Below are positions 13,101 through 64,000 of a DNA stretch of 64,000 nucleotides, piece after piece. Source of the DNA: Gadus chalcogrammus (Eukaryota > Chordata > Actinopteri > Gadiformes > Gadidae); assembly GCF_026213295.1 (NCBI RefSeq), contig NC_079415.1:29727206-29791205 (forward strand), read 5' to 3'. The notes under the pieces are model-generated. The model searched no databases. It was not told the origin of the DNA and saw only the letters and a list, made by a program, of their open reading frames with translations. The position numbers and the translations under genes were made by a program. Position 1 is the stretch's first letter, and each line of letters begins with the position of its first letter.

Positions 13101-14773
13101 CAAAGTGGTCTTAGGTGAGGGGTCCGACCAAGAATGGTTCATAGTACTTTAACAGCAAGTACAGTTTAGCTGTGAGGAGTTGTGCCCCACAGCCCTATAT
13201 TATGCACATTGTAAAGTTCAATATGGAGATTCCAATCATCGCAAACCCAATCCTTCCAGTGGTGGGAGTCCGCAGAAATTCCCTGGCAGCTGGAGGAGCT
13301 AGAGTCAGAGTTAGAAACCTACCATTGTTCTATCAATTCTGATGTGAGGTACTCAAACTGCATGCAAAGGACATCCTTATCCCCTATTTCTTCATGTTTG
13401 ACTTTCATAAAAAAGAGTTTGTTTAATAAAAGCGTAAAAATAAACACAATAGATCTAATGCCTGTAGAAAACTCGAGTGAAGCAAATTTAAATTGTCAGC
13501 CTGACATGTGTTCGCCCTCTGCCTAGTTCCAGAGGTAAAATCTGAAATGAATCCAGGTCTGAAAATAAACTTCACGTTTTATAGAAACACTGGAAAAAGT
13601 TACATGCTTTACATAAAATGTACAATACCTACATTTAAGAGTTGATCTGCCCACATTTATGCATTTCAGAACAAACTGATTGGAGTGGTTGAATGTAATA
13701 GGTATGATCTATTTTTGTTACCAATGTTCTTGTTGAGAGTGGGAATGAGTGAACGGAGGCCTACCAGTCATGATGAGATCTATTGTAGTGTCTTCAGTAA
13801 CTCCACCGGGGCGCCCATGGCTTATGATGCATTTGTATGTCCCATTGTCTGAGACGGTTAGATTCCGAAAGGTTACCGTTTTATCCACATGGTTCAAGTA
13901 GGTGTCAGGTCGACTGGGCCCAGTGAGGTTCTTCGTCTTATGATATGCACTTATAACCTTTCTAAAATCTTTGCCTCCTTGTAAGTAAAGAGATTGTACG
14001 TCCTCCCTAGTTGAGTTGCATTGCAATACGGCCGTCCCTCCGACCTCTCCATAAAGAGTACGGCCAGTACAACCTGAAAGAGAAAGGTTGTAACTTATAT
14101 AGAGAGAGAGAAGGTCAAGTCTGAAACTAATGATCCAAACTGTATCTCTCCATAGCCTCCACATCACGTTACTGCAACACGCAGACAGAAAACCACAACC
14201 ACGTAACCACGTGTTACTAAACGACTATCCCTAGTATGTGTATATTTTGCTGCTCATTTGGCAACGCTTGCTGGAGTCAGAGTTGTTTATATATATTGTC
14301 TTGCTTGTTAGTTTTTGCCATGAAAATCCACGCAGACTTTGAGATGGACCTTGGCCAACCTTTGTAAGGGTATGACCGGTATGCTATGTTATGTTGTGTC
14401 ATCTTTGGTATGATGAAGGTATGAATGATTGCATGATGTCTTGTACCTGCACCGCTATTAATCTTGATGTGTCTGCAATAATGCAGAATGAGGAACTACA
14501 GGCTGAAGGGTGTGGTAAATGTTGCCCTCGGACAATGCATTAGATGTGCCCACATCAAACCTATCGGTATGGTTGCATATAAAGTCGATAAGGCTATTAA
14601 TATTTGGAGTAATCTTACCAGAATTTGCAAAGATTCTGGCAATTCTGATTCAATTATGATGTTAGGTTATAGAGTAACAGCCGAAATTATTACAGTTAGA
14701 ACTCTTACGACTGAAATATTTTCTTACCTTTGACAAAGAAGAGAAATCCCAGCAATAAAAATAGAATCTCCAT
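4129..14773 (-). CDS. immunoglobulin-superfamily receptor, V-C-V-C-TM, multi-exon
   Basis: A type I membrane receptor read on the minus strand from exons at 14773-14728, 14073-13765, 12238-11981, 10869-10561, 9688-9431, 8763-8686, 7362-7294, 4491-4423 and 4158-4129. Each has AG/GT borders and every junction is phase 1, so the reading frame stays open throughout. The order is signal peptide, V domain, C-type domain, second V, second C, transmembrane helix, cytoplasmic tail. V domains have the two core cysteines and the D-x-G-T-Y-K-C motif. C domains have extra cysteines. Only one signal exon and one membrane exon are visible, so I read this as one gene with an internally duplicated V+C cassette. 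The V motif with Y-F-Q or Y-L-Q before the strand C' recalls CD80/CD86/B7 ligands, while the V-C2 layout also fits SLAM/CD2 relatives. I cannot choose. The stop codon and 3' UTR were not found, so the left end is open. Two alternative V-C transcripts are also possible. Confidence 0.7.
4423..4491 (-). CDS. cytoplasmic tail exon, copy A
   Basis: 69 bases bounded by TTTCTCCTCAG and GTGAGTCAC. In phase 1 they encode a Gln/Pro-rich hydrophilic stretch beginning C-N-Q-Q-R-P-Q and ending A-T-E-E-V-A. It differs from copy B by only a few bases. Both copies keep intact splice sites and frame, so a transcript could contain either or both. Confidence 0.6.
4818..5549. mobile_element. non-autonomous DNA transposon inserted in unit A
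   Basis: The left end GGGGCTGTTTCCCAAAGT and right end TTGGGAAACAGCC are inverted repeats of each other. Unit B has the uninterrupted sequence GGGACACTAGTATTCC at the matching place (about 7792-7807), which fixes the insertion. The target duplication is at most 1-2 bases and I cannot assign a superfamily. There is no coding capacity for a transposase. Confidence 0.8.
5593..6801. mobile_element. PIF/Harbinger-type non-autonomous element
   Basis: Inverted ends GGGCCCTATTTTA and AAGATAGGGCCC are flanked by a 3-bp TAA duplication (5590-5592 and 6802-6804). Unit B has the empty site ATTCTAAGTCT. A TWA target and GGGCCCTAT ends are typical of PIF/Harbinger. The interior is rich in GCGC/TTGCGCC words and short palindromes (for example around 6655-6680) and encodes no transposase. 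Confidence 0.88.
7294..7362 (-). CDS. cytoplasmic tail exon, copy B
   Basis: 69 bases between CTCCTCAG and GTGAGTCAC, phase 1-1, nearly identical to 4423-4491. One visible change replaces Ala by Val in the Ser-Ala-Pro stretch. It is the first exon met after the transmembrane exon when reading the minus strand. Confidence 0.6.
7927..8583 (-). mobile_element. probable solo LTR, split by a hAT element
   Basis: The segment starts TGTAGCGGGCC and ends TATGCCACA (TG...CA on either strand). It is flanked on both sides by ATATAC, and on the minus strand it contains AATAAACC about 100 bases before its end. This is what a solo LTR left by recombination looks like. It has no coding part. The hAT-type insertion at 8159-8413 is younger. 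Confidence 0.6.
8159..8413. mobile_element. hAT-type miniature element
   Basis: It starts CAGAGGCGC, ends GCGATTTT-type sequence closing in CGCCCCTG, and is flanked by a perfect 8-bp duplication CTTCCTCG (8151-8158, 8414-8421). Inside are a run of about 12 C and near-identical short repeats GTCAACAATCGCTCCAT. Confidence 0.85.
8686..8763 (-). CDS. transmembrane exon of Ig receptor
   Basis: 78 bases between CTCCTTGCAG and GTAAGTATC. In phase 1 it reads D-V-G-K-N followed by about 19 hydrophobic residues (G-I-I-I-A-I-I-C-I-A-L-L-A-V-I-A-L-V) and the stop-transfer K-W. It is outside the duplicated V+C block, so the gene has a single copy. Confidence 0.8.
9431..9688 (-). CDS. Ig C-type domain exon, unit 1
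   Basis: 258 bases, CGACCAG acceptor and GTATGTC donor, phase 1-1. It contains paired cysteines (L-C-D-V-T-C-A-L-K-C), the strand C tryptophan (Y-E-W-K-K) and a later F-F-C-R-L, plus N-glycosylation sites (N-I-S, N-T-S). It differs from unit 2 by about 8 substitutions and two compensating 3-bp indels. Confidence 0.75.
10561..10869 (-). CDS. Ig V domain exon, unit 1
   Basis: 309 bases between CTCTTTCAG and GTAGGCC, phase 1-1. Starts L-Y-G-E-V-G-G-T-A, has core cysteines in F-P-C-N-S-T and D-E-G-T-Y-K-C, and several N-x-S/T sites. Relative to the unit 2 V exon I count about 54 base differences, only about two of them silent. Confidence 0.8.
11318..11587. mobile_element. insertion between the two cassettes, possibly hAT-like
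   Basis: Similarity between the units stops at 11,318 and restarts at 11,588. The interposed 270 bases are rich in ACCGG words and end GTATACCGCGGCAACCCTAA. That resembles the end of a fish hAT repeat, but I see no clean terminal repeat or target duplication. Confidence 0.35.
11981..12238 (-). CDS. Ig C-type domain exon, unit 2
   Basis: 258 bases, same splice signals and phase as the unit 1 exon. Key features kept: L-C-N-V-T-C-T-L-K-C, Y-E-W-K-K-D-E-G-E-W and F-F-C-R-L. It lacks one codon near the last cysteine and gains one codon near the donor, so total length is unchanged. Confidence 0.75.
12701..13417 (+). mobile_element. insertion in unit 2 carrying a non-LTR retrotransposon fragment
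   Basis: Unit 1 reads GGCTAATAGTTTGTTTAATA without interruption (around 10,207), whereas unit 2 is interrupted for about 715 bases. The interior phrase ACCATCACCTTATCGTGGTG followed by GAGAGGTTTGTGTGCCCC is a familiar 5'-region of fish non-LTR retrotransposons. No intact reading frame is present. Confidence 0.55.
13765..14073 (-). CDS. Ig V domain exon, unit 2
   Basis: 309 bases between CTCTTTCAG and GTAGGCC, phase 1-1, directly following the signal-peptide exon. Keeps L-Y-G-E-V-G-G-T-A, the cysteines in L-Q-C-N-S-T and D-N-G-T-Y-K-C, and H-K-T-K-N-L-T. About 64% amino-acid identity to the unit 1 V domain. Confidence 0.8.
14728..14773 (-). CDS. signal-peptide exon of Ig receptor
   Basis: ATG at 14773 opens M-E-I-L-F-L-L-L-G-F-L-F-F-V-K, a hydrophobic leader, then a GTAAG donor in phase 1, which joins to give Gly-Cys at the start of the V exon. 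It lies just outside the duplicated cassette. Its 5' flank resembles 17,270-17,470. Confidence 0.75.
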
Positions 14774-14879
14774 CTGGGAACAACATATACATTACAAAAG
14801 TTAAACTTAATTCTAAAACATGCAATCACAAATGTCTTCAGGTTAATCAAATTTCAAAAACAGGTTTTGAAACACATTT

Positions 14880-18067
<3,188 letters not shown>

Positions 18068-19307
18068 TTAAAGGGGACATATTATGAAAACAACACTTTT
18101 CCTGGGATTCGGGGTGTTGTTTTGTGTCTGTGGTGCTCCCACATGCATACAAATATTTTTTGAGTGAGATATGAATAAACGGCGAAGCTTTCCGGCTGCT
18201 CCGGCGGGTGTACTCCAGGAGCTGAACTGCCGCCGAAGGTGGCAGGTCCGTTGAGGGGGATCTCGGCGGCAGTCCGGCAGCTCCGGCGCGGGGAGCTCGG
18301 CGGCAGTACGGCAGCTCCGCTCCCGGGGTACAATCCCTTTCTCCTCCAAGTCGCGGTTCATGGACTTCAGACGGTCAACGACAAAGTTCCTTTCCCCCAA
18401 TTCTTCTCAACCTTGTCCCAGATAACCCAAAATATGAGTCTACTTGTGGTGGAAGTAGCAGATACGTCAGATGCAGTCTTTATGATTCTAAATATCATCC
18501 GAGGCGCAAATAGCTTTTGGCCATGATATTAGACATATTATAAAAATACCCATGGATAATATTATTATTATTATATTATATTATATAGATATAGAGCTCC
18601 AGGAGTCCACAAACGGGAACAATCCCTTCTCCTCCATGCTGTGTTTCAGTCTGACAGCTCATTGGTCAATGGGAAGCAGCTCATTTGCATTAAAGCTAAA
18701 GACACCAGAAACAGCGCATTCTAAAGGGACTGAAACAGAGGGGAATAGTGTCGAAGATTAATCGAGATTTAAAACACTTAGACTAATTTAAGAGAGAGAG
18801 TGTAAAATAAATCGAAGGGTCCGGAGCAAGAATTGAAAAAAGACTTTATCGTGAAGAAAAACAACAACGATAACAGCCTGAGTAGGTCTATAGAGTCACT
18901 GTGGTTCACAAACTGCGGCGTCTTTTTATACACACAAACAGAGCAGCTTCTCCTTGAGGTGTCTGCCTCCATTCAGTCATAAATCCATTTTAACCTGAAT
19001 GGTCAGCAAATGGGCAACAAATGGTCAGCAAAGATAGCCCAAAGATAGCCCTGCTCCTTTTAGGGGCCCCTCCATCTGTTCTAAACCCAGACCCCCAGGC
19101 ACCGTGTGTTTTCCACTATTAGATATAAAGACCTCATAATAATCACAGTTTACCATAGAATATAATCAGTAATTTCTACCACAATAGCGGTAGGCGAGAT
19201 TATTTTTCCTAAAAGCTATTTCCAGCAATTAGCTTCAAAAACATGTTTTCTGGAACTCAATTACTATGTTTACTTGTTGGCAAAACACCATAATATGTCT
19301 CCTTTAA
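18068..19307. mobile_element. TTAA-flanked miniature DNA element, family 1
   Basis: It starts TTAAAGGGGACATATTATG and ends CATAATATGTCTCCTTTAA, so inverted ends are flanked by TTAA, the target of piggyBac-like elements. Interior has GC-rich palindromic blocks (GCCGGCAGCTCC-type) and an AT-rich (ATT)n stretch followed by TATAGATATAGAGCTCC. No transposase. Other copies: 23,337-24,206 and 40,735-41,430. Confidence 0.75.
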
Positions 19308-19548
19308 GCCGACAATGAGTTGATGAAGAGCCATGGGAGGGACTGATCACGCATCCAAACTCACAGGGGACCCCATACAGGCCAGCTGGGATCCAACCAT
19401 GGGGCTGGGAGGACACAGGTGTGCTGCTAGGATAATCAACAGAGAGCTCTGGAGAAAAAATCTGCTCAGCCTGGAGGATTCCTACTGAACCGAAGGGAAG
19501 ATTCAGCGGAAGAACACACAAGATGATTTAGTTGGATCCACTGAGTTG

Positions 19549-19570
19549 TTTATTATCATAATGCTTTATT
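19549..19570 (-). terminator. candidate poly(A) signals of the NLR gene
   Basis: On the minus strand two AATAAA hexamers lie 16 bases apart (19549-19554 and 19565-19570), about 930-950 bases after the NLR stop codon. No other paired signals are nearer in clean sequence. Use is inferred. Confidence 0.4.
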
Positions 19571-20352
19571 AACAAATGCAATGGAGTATAGGACCCCTTA
19601 CATGTACGCACAGAACAGAATGATAAAAGTATAAGTAGCAGACATTACAAATCATAAACAGGTGCACACAAATCTTTAAAAAACTGAATATGTTCTTCTG
19701 CCGTGTGGCCCCCAAAAGAAACACCAGGAATCGATGTTAAGATATAATTAAATCAGCTTTAAATCAGGTTGCACACGCTTATCAAAATAGAAAAGGCTAT
19801 CAGAGCCCTTTAGTTTGAAAATGTTGTTATAATGAAGTACTCTATCCAAAATATTGTAGTAAAGTACAATACGAATAATCATATCAAGATTAAAACAAAT
19901 AATAATAATTGAAAATAGATCTCTGAAACCTGCTAGGCTAACCCTATGGAAGATCTTAGAAGTCACCTGCTCTTACAGTTCACCATGCTAGACTTTCAGA
20001 AGAGATAAGAGCATTGTTGAGTGTTAGATTAAACACTACAATCTCCAAGTTGACTCCTAAGAGCATAAACAGCAGTTGCTAGAACAACACAATGCAAAAC
20101 ATGTACATCCAGGGGTCCAGAAGCGGATATTCCAGACATGCATCCAGATAACAACTGGTGATCTCCAAAACAAACGCTTTATCGGATTAGAAAATCACCC
20201 CCACACTCAACCGGGCTGTCCCCCTTTAATCTCACCATGCCGCGACGTATTCCAATGCTGTAGGAATACAGAGATGGCTAAGCAATGAACAGCCAAGAGA
20301 CACTCGTATGACCTTGATATGCTTTATATCCTGCATACAAACCTGTCTGCCC

Positions 20353-20463
<111 letters not shown>

Positions 20464-20494
20464 TCTGTATAAGCACATGTGTATGTGTGTGTGG

Positions 20495-44100
<23,606 letters not shown>

Positions 44101-44385
44101 AGTAGACTGGAGTCCCGGACATAAACACAACTCATTGATCACTTTATTTGACATTTGAACTTCAGACAACACTGAAATGTCTCTTATGATGAGACACTGA
44201 AGTGTCTCTTTGAAAGAGTAGATCATTGTAACTTCATAATACTAAACCATAATAGACTTACAGATGTATGCAGTGAATATAACATAACTTGAAGGCTGTA
44301 ACTGTGCTAAAACAAATACAACTAACACAACTTAACTTAAAAAACTCAGTTTGTAGAGAATGTAGAGAATGTTTCAATCGAAAGT

Positions 44386-44570
<185 letters not shown>

Positions 44571-44754
44571 GACAGGATGAAAGTAGAATAAAAAAATGTA
44601 AGCTTCATTGTTGTGGTTGCAAAGCATAGCTAACCCTCGGAAACGTAATAAAAAAAGAATCCAATTGTAGAAACATTTGTAGAAACAAAAAGTTTTCTCT
44701 TGAATGTTCCACTTATTCAACAATTATATTCCATATGTGTGTTTGTGCGCACAG

Positions 44755-45250
44755 GTGCAACCCAACAGGCCCCAAACGGACTTTGCAGCAACTAAAAATG
44801 AAATATAAAAATGCATTTCAAACAGGTAAGGTAGGCCATAATTAAAAAAAAAAATTGATGGGACCTGCACACTATTGTAAAAAAAAACAAAGGTAATTAG
44901 GTGGGGCACTTTTCTGGGTAATCATCAACTGTCTAATCTTTATCTTCTACCAGTCACTGATGATTGTGTAATCTGTCTCGTGGAGCCTTCTGCCATGACA
45001 CACCTCCATGCTGTTGTAAGTACTCTTAATGTTCCACAGATTTGTCATAATGGGTAGAATATAACAAACATTCTGTTTCATTACAGGAGGATGATGAAGA
45101 CACCTTATCAGCTGCCACAGAGAGGGAAGATGCAGAGAGGCCTGTTGAGGTTTACACCTTTTTTTTTTCTTCTTTCTCTCTAACAGAGCAATGCCGGAAG
45201 TTACAATGAGGAAGAAGGTCCATCAACCTCCACAGCACAGCTTAGATGTG
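44755..45250 (+). pseudogene. SANT/Myb-like partner gene of Harbinger element, fragment
   Basis: Exon-like pieces: G-P-K-R-T-L-Q-Q-L-K-M-K-Y-K-N-A-F-Q then GTAAGG at 44,826, then a piece around E-D-D-E-D-T-L-S-A-A-T-E-R-E-D (from 45,089) and E-E-E-G-P-S-T-S-T-A-Q-L near 45,215. These match the usual DNA-binding partner of Harbinger transposases. No start is visible and the frame is not continuous. Confidence 0.6.
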
Positions 45251-45669
45251 CACAGCTTAGATGTTGTTCAGCATTGACCCACAACTTACAATGACACTAA
45301 GTAGACATGGCACTGTGAAATTCAAAGTCATTTATGTTCCTATAGCTCCCTGTGAAACAACTTTACAAAGTATATTTAGAATCCCAAATAAACAAATCAC
45401 ACCTAGAAATGGAGCACATAAGGCTGCAGATCACCAAATAAAAAAAGGAAACACAACTGCTGGACCATCAGTTAAAGGTGGGTGATGTGCCCACAGGTGG
45501 ATGTTTTTTAATTGTTTCAACAACAAAGGATTAACAACTGTACAACATTTGCCCTTCTAGGAAATAAAGAAGACCCCATAAAATTAGGCATATTGTCGTT
45601 CTTTGACACTGGGGAGGTGATGGGTCAATTAGAAATGATTGAAGCATATCATGTCTCTAACAGCTCTTC

Positions 45670-46946
45670 CATCTCATGCATCAGCAGGGGGGTCAGGATT
45701 ATTGTCTGGATCATTGGGGCAAAGAGTAGGACATTGTTCTCCTCTAATAGTGGCAATGTTGTGGAGAACCACACATGCCACTATAATGTCACAAGCCCTT
45801 TCCGGGGTGACCCGGAGCCTAAGAAGGCACTGGAACCGGGCCTTGAGTATGCCGATGGTCATCTCCACTCTGGCTCGTGTCCTGCAGTGAGCCAAGTTGT
45901 AGTGTCGCTACAGGGTCAGGGTCAGGGTAAGGGGTCAGCAGATAGCGCTGGCAGGGGTACCCTCTGTCTCCGAGTAGATAACCATCAAACTCTCCTATAA
46001 TACAAGATACACTTTATTGTTTCAGTTGCAATAGGAGGAAACAAAATATTGATCATAGGATATATCTATATACTGGATACATAAACTATATATATATATA
46101 TATATATATAAACTCACCACGGGCAAATCTGGCACTCAGTGTAGACTCACGAAACATTTGTGAGTCATGCACAGACCCAGGCCACTTTGCTTCCACATTA
46201 TTTATCATGTGGGCTGCGTCACATATGATCTTCACAGTGGAGAACAGTAATTAGCTGTATAGTGAAGTATATTTCATTTGGAATGTTAAAGGTTACTATT
46301 TAGGCCTACCTGTACATTAATGCTGTGGACAGATTTCCTATTCACATAATCTCCTTCATTTATTGAAGGAGCTATGATAGGAATGTGAGTGCCATCTATG
46401 CAGCCAATCACACCTGGAAACCCTAAAATATATCAAATTGACTGATTAGTGCTTCAAGTCTCGAAGCTTTATGACATGAATAAATGATTGCTTAGACTGT
46501 TACCTGCAATTCAGTGGAACTCTTCTTTGAGAAGTCTGCTGGGTCTGTGACTTGGGAACACTACAAACGTGTATAGTAGCCGTTTCAGTGCAAGTGTCAC
46601 ATTTCGAACAGCCCGACAGGCCGTTGCCTTGGACACATGCTCTGCATCACCGACGTTATACCAAAAACTGCCGTTGGCAAAAAAAACGCAGTGCAATGCA
46701 AAGAATTTGCTCGGAACTGAGAGCGTGTCCACGATGTGTCATGTGAACAATGTGAGGGCTGAGAATATTGTTTAGATAAATTATAGATGATGCAGAGAAA
46801 CGGAAACGCTCAAACAGGTACTCATCAGGGAATGATAAAACATCCAATCGGGGTCTAATAACCCTCTCCCGACTGAGATTTATGCGGAGTATTTGCGCCT
46901 CGACATCAACTGGCTCTTCAATAAAAGGACACGCCATGTCTGCCAC
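45670..46946 (-). pseudogene. HARBI1-like DDE transposase, broken
   Basis: N-terminal part with P-D-E-Y-L-F-E-R-F-R-F-S (46,946-46,660), then N-V-G-D-A-E-H-V-S-K-A-T (about 46,650), [11 protein letters not shown] (about 46,400, catalytic Asp), H-D-S-Q-M-F-R (about 46,150), G-D-R-G-Y-P-C (45,960) and the E-containing end V-E-M-T-I-G-I-L-K-A-R-F. Two intron-like gaps have GT/AG borders. Lesions: a frame change at the A8 run near 46,680, a stop codon at about 46,512 and another frame change near 45,905-45,925. Not functional. Confidence 0.82.
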
Positions 46947-47166
46947 TGCCTTCCGTCTGCAGGCTTCAACTTAAGAGCAGGAGAAACTCAGGGTTAGTTG
47001 AAGAGAACCTGCCAGCGAGCAGGTTAGTTTCACAGAGTATGTTGCCAGGGTAACTGACTCAGAGTTAAGCTGAACTGGCTTTGTGAAACCGAAAAACCAG
47101 AGTCTCCCTCATCTCGGGTTTAACTAACTCAGAGTTTTCACTAAACCTACTTTCTGAAACGGGCCC

Positions 47167-48044
47167 CTGATTAGAGCATTATGAACAAGCTGAACATGAT
47201 TCTGTCATTGACACTCGTTTAAGAAAAACAACATTGAACAGCACCTGAAATTCATCAGGCAATCAACATTCTGGCTCATTAGTTGCAGGAATCGGACTGC
47301 CAGCCCAAGACACAGTATGGCATTAAGAGGAACTTCTTCATTAACCATTTTTCCTTAATAATTAACTCTGTGATATTTATATTTCTTCCGTTAGTGTTCT
47401 TAATTGTTTAATGTCCCCAGAATTTCAGAAAGATTTTTCAGGTATATGCTTTGAAGAAAGCCCTTAATTCACTCGAGAGATGTGAGCTTTGAGTTTGCTG
47501 GATGTTGTGTAGCCTACTTATCAGTAGACATTTTGACCACGTGAATGAGGCTGCAGTTCGGGTGGAACATCTTTCCTTAAATATGACAATTATATCTTAT
47601 ATTTATAGATCTTCCGTTCTTGACTTATAATTCTGCTCGGACCCTGTTAATCATCGCTTGTTATATTTGTGGTTAATAACTTCAGTAGTCGGTACTACTT
47701 CAATAGATGTATATGCTTTAATGTTAAAATACACCTTTTTATTCTCAGACTATTCATTGCTGCTACAGCTCTGGGGTGTGGGGTAGGTTTACTGTACAAA
47801 CAGCTGAAACATGCACAAACCGGTCTTGCAGACCTCGTGCAGAGGAGGCAGTCAGCACTGCTCACTCCTCACACTCTTCTCTATAGAGCCATTATTTGGT
47901 AAATGTTTCACCACGATAGGTGAATTACAAAGCTGTGGCATCCTGCCCGGGAAATATCCTAACCAAAAAGGGGTTCTCCGGGGTGATGCCATACGACTTT
48001 CATCACAGATTCTTCTTCTTCTTCTTCTTCTTCTTCTTCTTCTT

Positions 48045-48092
<48 letters not shown>

Positions 48093-48540
48093 TAAGCAAC
48101 CTGAAAACAACTTCCCTTCCTGCTCTGCTCCCTCCCAACCCTACGTGCCGTGAACGGTGAAAGGCAACTGTAAATCACATTATTCGGGCATTAAACTAAC
48201 TAATGGCAGACAGAGGGCTATGACATTGCTAAAAAAAAAACAACAACACTTCAACCTGTAGGTTCATTACTGGGGGTCTGCTCTGTTTCCCTCAATAATG
48301 TATTGGCCTAATTTGTGAACGTTTCTTTGTCAATCAAAGGATAGGCTGAAGACTCTGAGGAACCCTGTTTTATCCATTTTGTAATATGCATGAATGTATA
48401 GATAACATTCCAATATGAAACCTTTGCCAACGTATTTAGTGCCCCTGGTGTTTATGGAATTCAAAACAGAATGACATGTTACAAAATAGTGTTGGAATTC
48501 TATAATTCCAAACAATTTAAAATAGCCAAAATCAAATCAT
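47167..48540. other. intergenic stretch between Harbinger fossil and SON
   Basis: No gene seen. Holds a (TTC)n-(GA)n compound repeat at 48,011-48,090 and AT-rich DNA. The last 120 bases before the SON start turn GC-rich with CG dinucleotides, as in a promoter. Confidence 0.6.
48011..48090. repeat. (TTC)n(GA)n compound microsatellite
   Basis: About 12 TTC units followed by about 22 GA units, that is a pyrimidine-to-purine switch within one strand. Confidence 0.97.
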
Positions 48541-48658
48541 AATCATACATCATCTTCTGCGTCGGCCCCGGCCCTGCTCCCTCGTCGGTCCTCCCTAGGC
48601 GGAACCTTGTCGCAGTCGTGCAAGAAGTACCCGGGCCCTTCCTGACAGGCGCTCAAAC
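48541..48658 (+). promoter_or_regulatory. SON 5' flank / 5' UTR, CpG-rich
   Basis: GC-rich segment with several CG dinucleotides (GTCGGCCCCGGCCC, CTCGTCGG) and no TATA box, ending in the good start context AAACATGG. Typical of a broadly expressed gene's CpG promoter. The start of transcription cannot be placed. Confidence 0.45.

Positions 48659-64000
<15,342 letters not shown>

Larger units (their letters stand above)
9056..14470 (-). repeat. tandem V+C cassette duplication (unit 1 9056-11318, unit 2 11588-14470)
   Basis: Both units begin AATGTTAAGTCAAGCCTA and share exons, introns and flanks at about 96-97% identity by eye. The exception is the V exon, which is far more different. Unit 2 carries an extra block of about 715 bases (12,701-13,417). 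Neither the signal-peptide exon nor the membrane exon is inside the unit. Confidence 0.85.
44750..47166. mobile_element. fossil autonomous PIF/Harbinger transposon
   Basis: Contains both genes of this superfamily, convergent: pieces of a SANT/Myb-like protein on the plus strand (44,755-45,250) and a DDE transposase on the minus strand (45,670-46,946). The right terminal repeat reads CTACTTTCTGAAACGGGCCC at 47,147-47,166, a Harbinger-type end. I could not find the matching left end, so the left boundary is a guess. Both genes are broken. Confidence 0.75.

Noticed and set aside
19270..19521. 83-codon open frame on the minus strand at 19.3-19.5 kb
   Set aside because: It overlaps the end of a miniature element and lies beyond the presumed NLR poly(A) signals; no family signature.
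47920..48178. Open frames with Phe/Arg-Glu runs at 47.9-48.2 kb
   Set aside because: Translation of the (TTC)n(GA)n microsatellite.

Overview
This is a vertebrate nuclear genome window, almost certainly from a ray-finned (teleost) fish. The evidence is an exon-by-exon match to SON, a fish-type NLR gene (FISNA-NACHT, 174-bp LRR exons, PRY/SPRY), typical fish DNA transposons (hAT, PIF/Harbinger and TTAA-flanked miniature elements) and very dense long dinucleotide arrays. The arrays recall cod-like fishes, but I cannot fix the species. There are three protein-coding genes, all split by introns. I reconstructed the exons by reading splice sites, reading phase and protein family signatures.

Left third (about 4.1-14.8 kb, minus strand): an immunoglobulin-superfamily membrane receptor. 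It has one signal-peptide exon, two tandem V+C exon cassettes, one transmembrane exon and short cytoplasmic exons, one of them duplicated. All exons are phase 1-1, so the parts join in any combination. The two V exons differ far more than their introns and their C exons do, and nearly all the differences change amino acids. The tail end of the gene lies in a second tandem duplication whose left copy later received two DNA transposons. The right copy shows the empty sites.

Middle (about 19.5-44.1 kb, minus strand): one complete NLR gene (NLRC3/NLRP12-like of fishes) with 13 coding exons, all phases agreeing, 1280 codons plus stop. Order: start exon, two SPGPS-repeat exons, a short exon, a helical N-terminal exon, the large FISNA-NACHT exon, five LRR exons, a linker, PRY/SPRY. 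Two of its splice acceptors are fused to arrays of more than 100 bases of TG repeat. The 7.4-kb intron between NACHT and LRRs holds the decayed remains of an endogenous retrovirus in antisense orientation. Its presumed LTR was split by a hAT element, itself split by a Harbinger-type element, itself split by another hAT element.

Between the NLR gene and SON (44.5-47.2 kb) lies a fossil autonomous PIF/Harbinger transposon, with a broken DDE transposase on the minus strand and pieces of its SANT/Myb-like partner on the plus strand.

Right part (48.66-64.0 kb, plus strand): SON, an RNA-binding splicing cofactor of nuclear speckles, 18 exons seen and running off the window at the start of the exon that leads into the G-patch. 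It carries a 35-unit tetrapeptide repeat exon and an 11-unit RS heptad repeat exon. Its introns are full of simple repeats, and several splice acceptors are formed by C homopolymers.

No tRNA, rRNA or CRISPR is supported. The left 3.6 kb, 14.9-18 kb, 36.0-36.7 kb, 47.2-48.6 kb and most of 60.6-63.97 kb hold no gene that I can support.
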